Under the pieces are notes generated by a model that had not been told where the DNA came from, made no database searches, and saw only the letters and a program-made list of their open reading frames with translations. A stretch of DNA of 64,000 nucleotides, from assembly GCF_000169175.1 (NCBI RefSeq), contig NZ_AAWS01000018.1, positions 110,170 through 174,169 of the forward strand, read 5' to 3'. The DNA comes from Microscilla marina ATCC 23134 (GTDB lineage Bacteria; Bacteroidota; Bacteroidia; Cytophagales; Microscillaceae). Both the position numbers and the translations under genes were made by a program. Position 1 is the first letter of the stretch, and every line of letters begins with the position of its first letter. This document shows, one piece after another, positions 50,801 to 59,800 of this stretch.

Positions 50801-53800
50801 GAGGCGACTATCACAGTAAGCCCTGCCCCAACCACGGCCGCCGTAACGGGTGGTGACCAAACGCTTTGTGATGTCACCAGTACGACTATTACTGGAAATA
50901 CCCCAACGGTAGGTACCGGACAGTGGACGAAGGTATCCGGTCCTGGAACAATCACTAATGTAAACAGTGCCACGACAACGGTGACAGGCTTGAACAGTAC
51001 TACCCCTACTTTTGTAAAATGGGTGATTACGAGTGGAACTTGTAATTCAGAAAATCAAATCAGTATCACAGTGAATGCGGCACCTACGGCATCTAATGCA
51101 GGGGTGGATCAAAACTTATGTAATGTGACCAGTACTACGCTTGCCGCGAATAACCCCACCGTAGGTACTGGTACCTGGCAAATTGTATCCGGTCCTGGAA
51201 CAATTCTTCCTGCCCAGGTCAATAGCCCTACGGCTACTTTGAGTAATTTGAGCACGACTACTCCCACAGTAGTGCGCTGGGTAGTAAGTACAGGTACTGG
51301 CTGTAGCTCACAAGACGACGCAACAATTTCGGTAGATGCTACGCCAACGGTGGCATCGGTAACGGGTGGCAACCAAGATTTGTGTAATGTAACCAGCACG
51401 ACCATTACTGGAAATACCCCCACGGTAGGTACCGGAATTTGGGTGAAGGTATCCGGTCCGGGCACGATTACTAATGTAAATGTAGCGTCTACCACGGTCA
51501 CTGGTTTGAACAGTACTACGCCTACTGTGGTGAAATGGGTAATCAGCAATGGTAGTTGTACCGACTCTGAGAGCCAGATCAGCATCAATGTAAATGCTAC
51601 ACCCACGGTGGCCAATGCAGGTGGAAACCAAACATTGTGTAATGTGACTACGGCTACCATTACCGGAAACACGCCTACGGTAGGCACTGGTCAATGGGTG
51701 AAGGTATCTGGTCCGGGCACGATTGCGAATGTAAATGCGGCTTCTACCACAGTGAATGGTTTGAACAGCACCACGCCAACTGTGGTGAAGTGGGTGATCA
51801 GCAATGGTACTTGCACCGATTCGGAAGACCAAATTACTTTGACTGTAAGTCCTACTCCAACTGTAGCCAATGCAGGGGGAGATCAAACGCTTTGTAATGT
51901 GGCTACGGCCAATATTACCGGAAACACGCCCACGGTGGGTACTGGTCAATGGGTGAAGGTATCCGGTCCGGGAACGATTACCAATGTGAATGTAGCTTCT
52001 ACTACTATCACAGGCATTAATAGTACTACGCCTACCGTAGTGAAGTGGGTGATTACGAGTGGCGCTTGTAACTCAGAAGATCAAATTACAGTAACCGTAA
52101 GCCCTAACCCAACTGTGGCATCGGTAACTGGCGGTGACCAAACGCTTTGTAATGTAACGACAACCAACATTACCGGAAACACGCCCACGGTAGGCACTGG
52201 TCAATGGGTGAAGGTATCCGGTCCGGGAACGATTACTAATGTAAATGCGGCCTCTACCACAGTGACAGGCTTGAATAGTACTACGCCTACCGTGGTACGT
52301 TGGGAAATCACGAGTGGGGCTTGTAACTCACAAGATGACATCAATATTACGGTAAGCCCAACACCTACCACTGCGACAGTCACTGGCGGCGACCAAACAC
52401 TTTGTGCGGTAACTACCGCCAATATCAATGGTAATACGCCAACTGTAGGTACTGGTCAATGGGTGAAGGTATCCGGTCCGGGAACAATTACCAACGTGAA
52501 TGTAGCTTCTACTACTATCACAGGCATTAATAGCACTACGCCTACCATAGTGAAGTGGGTGATTACGAGTGGTGCTTGTACCTCAGAAGATCAGATTACG
52601 GTAACCGTAAGCCCAACCCCCACAGTGGCATCGGTAACTGGTGGCGACCAAACACTTTGTAACGTAACTACGGCGAATATTACTGGAAATACCCCGACGG
52701 TAGGTACCGGAGCCTGGGTGAAAGTATCAGGACCAGGTGGCATTACGAATGTGAATGCCGCTTCTACCACGGTTACTGGTTTGAACAGTACTACCCCCAC
52801 TGTGGTGAAGTGGGTCATTACGAGTGGTGCTTGTACCTCAGAAGATCAAATCACGATTACAGTCAATGAAGCTGCCACGATTGCGGCAGCAGGTGCCGAT
52901 CAAGATTTATGTAATGTGACTACGGCCACGCTTGCCGCGAATAACCCCACAGTGGGCACTGGCACCTGGCAAATTGTATCGGGTCCGGGCACGATTGCGG
53001 GAGCACAGTTGAACAATCCAAATGCTACAGTAACTGGCTTGAGTACTACTACTCCCACAGTGGTACGTTGGGTGATTACGAACGGAAGTTGTAGTTCACA
53101 GGATGAGGCAACGATTACGGTAAGCCCTGCGCCAACCGTGGCCGCTGTAACAGGTGGCGACCAAACACTTTGTGATGTGACCAGCACGACCATTACTGGA
53201 AATACCCCAACGGTGGGTACTGGAATTTGGGTGAAAGTATCCGGTCCTGGAACAATCACCAATGTAAACAGTGCCACCACAACGGTGACTGGCTTGAATA
53301 CAACGACTCCAACGTTTGTAAAATGGACGATTAGCAACGGAAGTTGTCCAGTTTCAGAAAACCAAATCAGTATCACAGTGAATGCGGCGCCAACGGTATC
53401 AAATGCTGGCACAAACCAAACGCTTTGTAATGTGACTACGGCTACAATGGCGGCTAATACGCCTACGGTAGGTACGGGAGCCTGGGTGAAAGTATCGGGT
53501 CCGGGCACGATTGCGGCGGCCGAGGTGAACAACCCCACCGCTCAGATCATTGGCCTAACGGCTGGTTCGACTACTCGTTATCAGTGGGTGATCAGTAATG
53601 GGGTTTGTACCAATTCCAGCAGCACGGTAGATATTACTGTAGATGCCTTGCCAACGACGGCAGCGGTAACGGGCGGTAACCAAGACTTGTGTAATGTAAC
53701 CAGCACGACCATTACTGGAAATACGCCCACGGTAGGTACCGGAATTTGGGTGAAGGTATCTGGTCCGGGCACGATTACTAACGTGAACGCAGCATCTACC

Positions 53801-56800
53801 ACAGTCACTGGTTTGAACAGTACTACCCCCACCGTAGTGAAATGGGTGATCAGCAACGGTAGTTGTACCGACTCTGAGAGCCAGATCAGCATCAATGTAA
53901 ATGCTACACCCACGGTGGCCAATGCAGGAGGTAACCAAACGTTGTGTAACGTGACTACAGCTACCATTACCGGAAACACGCCCACGGTAGGTACCGGAAT
54001 TTGGGTGAAGGTATCTGGTCCGGGAACGATTGCGAATGTAAATGCGGCTTCTACCACAGTGAATGGTTTGAACAGCACCACGCCTACTGTGGTGAAGTGG
54101 GTGATCAGTAATGGTACTTGCACCGATTCAGAAGATCAAATTACTCTAACTATAGAAGCCCTGCCAACGGTAGCCAATGCTGGAAGCGATCAAACGCTTT
54201 GTAATGTGACTACGGCTACTATTACTGGAAACACCCCAACAGTGGGTACCGGAATTTGGGTGAAGGTATCCGGTCCTGGAACAATTACCAACGTGAATGC
54301 CGCATCTACCACAGTGACAGGCTTGAACAGCACTACTCCTACATTAGTGAAGTGGGTGATCAGCAATGGTAGTTGTACCGATTCGGAAGACCAAATTAGT
54401 TTGAGTGTGGACGCCTTGCCCACGGTGGCATCGGTAACTGGCGGCGATCAAACGTTGTGTAATGTAACGACGGCAAATATTGTTGGAAACACGCCTACGG
54501 TAGGTACTGGTCAATGGGTAAAAGTGTCTGGTCCGGGAGCGATTGCGAATGTAAACCTGGCAAGCACCAGTGTAACTGGCTTGAGTACAACTACCCCAAC
54601 TGTAGTGAAATGGGTGATCAGCAATGGTACTTGTACTGATTCGGAAGATCAAATCACGATTACAGTCAATGAAGCAGCCACGATTGCTGCAGCAGGCACC
54701 GATCAAAACTTATGTAATGTGACTACGGCCACGCTTGCCGCGAATAACCCCACGGTGGGCACTGGCACCTGGCAAATTGTATCGGGTCCGGGCACGATTG
54801 CGGGGGCAGAGTTGAATAACCCGAATGCACCTATTACTGGATTGAGCGCTACTACTCCCACAGTGGTACGTTGGGTGATTACCAACGGAAGTTGTAGTTC
54901 ACAAGACGAAGCAACGATTACGGTAAGTCCTGCCCCAACCACGGCAGCCGTAACAGGTGGCGACCAAACACTTTGTGATGTGACCAGCACGACCATTACT
55001 GGAAATACCCCTACGGTAGGTACCGGAGTTTGGGTGAAAGTATCCGGTCCTGGAACAATCACCAATGTAAACAGTGCCACCACAACAGTGACTGGCTTGA
55101 ATACAACGACTCCAACGTTTGTAAAATGGACGATTAGCAACGGAAGTTGTCCAGTTTCAGAAAACCAAATCAGTATCACAGTGAATGCGGCGCCAACGGT
55201 ATCAAATGCTGGCACGAACCAAACGCTTTGTAATGTGACTACTGCCACAATGGCGGCTAATACGCCCACGGTAGGTACGGGAGCCTGGGTGAAGGTATCG
55301 GGTCCGGGCACGATTGCGGCGGCCGAGGTGAACAACCCCACCGCTCAGATCACTGGCCTAACGGCTGGTTCGACTACTCGTTATCAGTGGGTGATCAGTA
55401 ATGGGGTTTGTACCAATTCCAGCAGCACGGTAGATATTACCGTAGATGCCTTGCCAACGACGGCAGCGGTAACGGGCGGTAACCAAGACTTGTGTAATGT
55501 AACCAGCACGACCATTACTGGAAATACGCCCACGGTAGGTACCGGAATTTGGGTGAAGGTATCCGGTCCGGGCACGATTACTAACGTGAACGCAGCATCT
55601 ACCACAGTCACTGGTTTGAACAGTACTACCCCCACCGTAGTGAAATGGGTGATCAGCAATGGTAGTTGTACCGATTCTGAGAGCCAGATCAGCATCAATG
55701 TAAATGCTACACCCACGGTGGCCAATGCAGGAGGAAACCAAACGTTGTGTAACGTGACTACGGCTACCATTACCGGAAACACGCCCACGGTAGGTACCGG
55801 AATTTGGGTGAAGGTATCTGGTCCGGGCACAATTGCGAATGTAAATGCGGCTTCTACCACAGTGAATGGTTTGAACAGCACCACGCCAACTGTGGTGAAG
55901 TGGGTGATCAGCAATGGTACTTGCACCGATTCAGAAGATCAAATTACTTTAACTATAGAAGCCCTGCCAACGGTAGCCAATGCTGGAAGCGATCAAACGC
56001 TTTGCAATGTGACTACGGCTACTATTACTGGAAACACCCCAACGGTGGGTACCGGAATTTGGGTGAAGGTATCCGGTCCGGGAACAATTACCAACGTGAA
56101 TGCAGCATCTACCACAGTGACTGGCTTGAACAGCACCACGCCTACATTAGTGAAGTGGGTGATCAGCAATGGTAGTTGCACCGATTCGGAAGACCAAATT
56201 AGTTTGAGTGTAGACGCCTTGCCAACGGTGGCATCAGTGACTGGTGGTGACCAAACATTGTGTAATGTGACTACCACCAACATTGTTGGAAACACTCCGA
56301 CAGTAGGCACTGGAGCCTGGGTGAAAGTATCTGGTCCGGGAGCGATTACCAACGTGAATGTGGCCTCTACCACGGTCACTGGCTTGAACAGCACCACTCC
56401 AACTGTGGTGAAATGGGTGATCAGCAATGGCACTTGTACCGATTCTGAGAATCAAATCACGATTACGGTCAATGAAGCAGCCACGATTGCTGCAGCAGGC
56501 ACCGATCAAAACTTATGTAATGTGACTACTGCAACGCTTGCCGCGAATAACCCCACGGTGGGCACTGGCACCTGGCAAATTGTATCAGGCCCAGGCACGA
56601 TTGCGGGAGCACAGTTGAACAATCCAAATGCTACAGTGACTGGCTTGAGCGCTACGACTCCCACAGTGGTACGTTGGGTGATTACGAATGGAAGTTGTAG
56701 TTCACAAGACGAAGCAACGATTACGGTAAGTCCTGCGCCAACCGTGGCCGCCGTAACAGGTGGTGACCAAACACTTTGTGATGTGACCAGCACGACCATT

Positions 56801-59800
56801 ACTGGAAATACCCCAACGGTGGGTACTGGACAGTGGACAAAGGTATCGGGTTCGGGCACGATCACCAATGTAAACAGTACTACTACTACAGTAACTGGTT
56901 TGAATAGCACCAACCCCACGGTAGTACGCTGGGTAATCACAAGTGGGGCTTGTAGTTCACAAGATCAGATGACGATCACAGTAAACGCTGCTCCAACCGT
57001 AGCCAATGCAGGAGTTGATCAGAATTTATGTAATGTGACTACAGCAACACTTTCGGCAAATACTCCAACAGTAGGTACCGGAACCTGGACAGTAGTATCT
57101 GGCCCTGGAACGATTGCGGGGGCACAGTTGAACAACCCAAATGCGCCTATTACAGGTTTGAACAGTACTACCCCAACAGTAGTACGCTGGGTAGTAAGTA
57201 CAGGTACTGGTTGTAGCTCGCAAGACGATGCAACGATTTCGATAGATGCTTTGCCAACCACGGCATCGGTAACTGGCGGTAACCAAGACTTGTGTAATGT
57301 AACTACCACCACCATTACTGGAAATACCCCGACAGTGGGCACCGGAATTTGGACGAAGGTATCCGGTCCGGGCACGATTACTAACGTGAACGCAGCATCT
57401 ACCACGGTCACTGGTTTGAATAGTACTACCCCTACTGTGGTGAAATGGGTAATCAGCAATGGTAGTTGTACCGGCTCTGAGAGCCAGATCAGCATCAATG
57501 TAAATGCTACACCCACGGTGGCCAATGCAGGAGGTAACCAAACGTTGTGTAATGTGACTACGGCTACCATTACCGGAAACACGCCCACGGTAGGTACCGG
57601 AATTTGGGTGAAGGTATCTGGTCCGGGCACGATTGCGAATGTAAATGCGGCTTCTACCACAGTGAATGGTTTGAACAGCACCACGCCAACTGTGGTGAAG
57701 TGGGTGATCAGCAATGGTACTTGCACCGATTCAGAAGATCAAATTACTTTAACTATAGAAACCCTGCCAACGGTAGCCAATGCTGGAAGCGATCAAACGC
57801 TTTGTAATGTGACTACGGCAAATATTACCGGAAACACGCCCACAGTGGGTACCGGAGTTTGGGTGAAAGTATCCGGTCCTGGAACAATTACCAACGTGAA
57901 TGCAGCATCTACCACAGTGACAGGCTTGAACAGCACCACGCCTACATTAGTGAAGTGGGTGATCAGCAATGGTACCTGTACCGACTCGGAAGACCAAATT
58001 AGTTTGAGTGTGGACGCTTTGCCCACGGTGGCATCGGTAACTGGCGGCGACCAAACGTTGTGTAATGTAACGACCGCCAATATTACCGGAAACACGCCCA
58101 CCGTAGGTACTGGCCAATGGGTGAAAGTATCAGGTCCGGGAGCGATTGCGAATGTAAACCTGGCAAGCACCAGTGTAACTGGCTTGAGTACAACTACCCC
58201 AACTGTAGTGAAATGGGTGATCAGCAATGGTACTTGTACTGATTCGGAAGATCAAATCACGATTACAGTCAATGAGGCTGTCACGATTGCAGCAGCAGGT
58301 GCCGATCAAGATTTATGTAATGTGACTACGGCCACGCTTGCCGCAAATAACCCCACGGTGGGCACTGGCACCTGGCAAATTGTATCGGGTCCGGGAACAA
58401 TTGCGGGGGCGCAGTTGAACAACCCGAATGCACCTATTACTGGATTGAGCGCTACTACTCCCACAGTAGTACGTTGGGTGATAGCCAATGGAAGTTGTAG
58501 TTCACAAGACGAAGCAACGATTACGGTAAGCCCTGCACCAACCACGGCCGCCGTAACAGGTGGCGACCAAACACTTTGTGATGTGACCAGCACAACCATT
58601 ACTGGAAATACCCCAACGGTGGGTACCGGAATTTGGGTGAAAGTATCCGGTCCTGGAACAATCACCAACGTAAACAGTGCCACCACAACGGTGACTGGCT
58701 TGAATACAACGACTCCAACGTTTGTAAAATGGACGATTAGCAACGGAAGTTGTCCAGTTTCAGAAAACCAAATCAGTATCACAGTGAATGCGGCGCCAAC
58801 GGTATCAAATGCTGGCACAAACCAAACGCTTTGTAATGTGACTACAGCCACGATGGCAGCGAATACTCCGACAGTAGGCACCGGGGCTTGGGTGAAAGTA
58901 TCTGGTCCGGGCACGATTGCGGCGGCCGAGGTGAACAACCCCACCGCTCAGATCACTGGCCTAACGGCTGGTTCGACTACTCGTTATCAGTGGGTGATCA
59001 GTAATGGGGTTTGTACCAATTCCAGCAGCACGGTAGATATTATCGTGGATGCTTTGCCAACCGCTGCCAATGCAGGCACCGACCAAACATTATGTGGAGT
59101 GACTACGGCCACAATGGCGGCGAATACGCCTACGGTAGGCACTGGAACCTGGTCAGTAGTATCTGGACCAGGAACGATTGCTGCTCCACAGTTAAATAAT
59201 CCAAATGCGACCGTCACTGGTTTAAGTACTACCACGCCGACTATATTGAAGTGGGTGGTGACCAATAGTACTTGTAATTCTGAAGACCAGGTAACTATTA
59301 CAGTAGATGCGACTCCAACCGTAGCCAATGCTGGCGGGAATCAACAATTATGTGGAGTCAATATGACTACTACCGCAACTCTGGCAGCGAATGCTCCAAC
59401 CGTAGGTACAGGAGCCTGGACAGTACTGTCAGGGTCGGGAAGCTTTGGGAATGCCAACGTACCAACTACTACAGTGTCAGGTTTATCTTATGGAGCCAAC
59501 GTATTCCGTTGGACCATCAGCAATGGAGCTACTTGTACACCATCTACGGCTGATGTGACGATTACCTTGTTTCAGCCACCAACCACTGCCAATGCTGGGT
59601 TGAATCAAAGCTTATGCGGACCAAATACCACTACTACGGCAAATCTGGCGGCAAACACACCCACGGTAGGTACTGGTGCTTGGACTGTAGTATCTGGCAC
59701 GGGTTCATTTAGTAATGTCAATGCCGCCAATGCGACGGCATCAGGCTTGTCTTATGGGGCGAACGTATTCCGTTGGACAGTGAGTAACGGTACTTGTACA

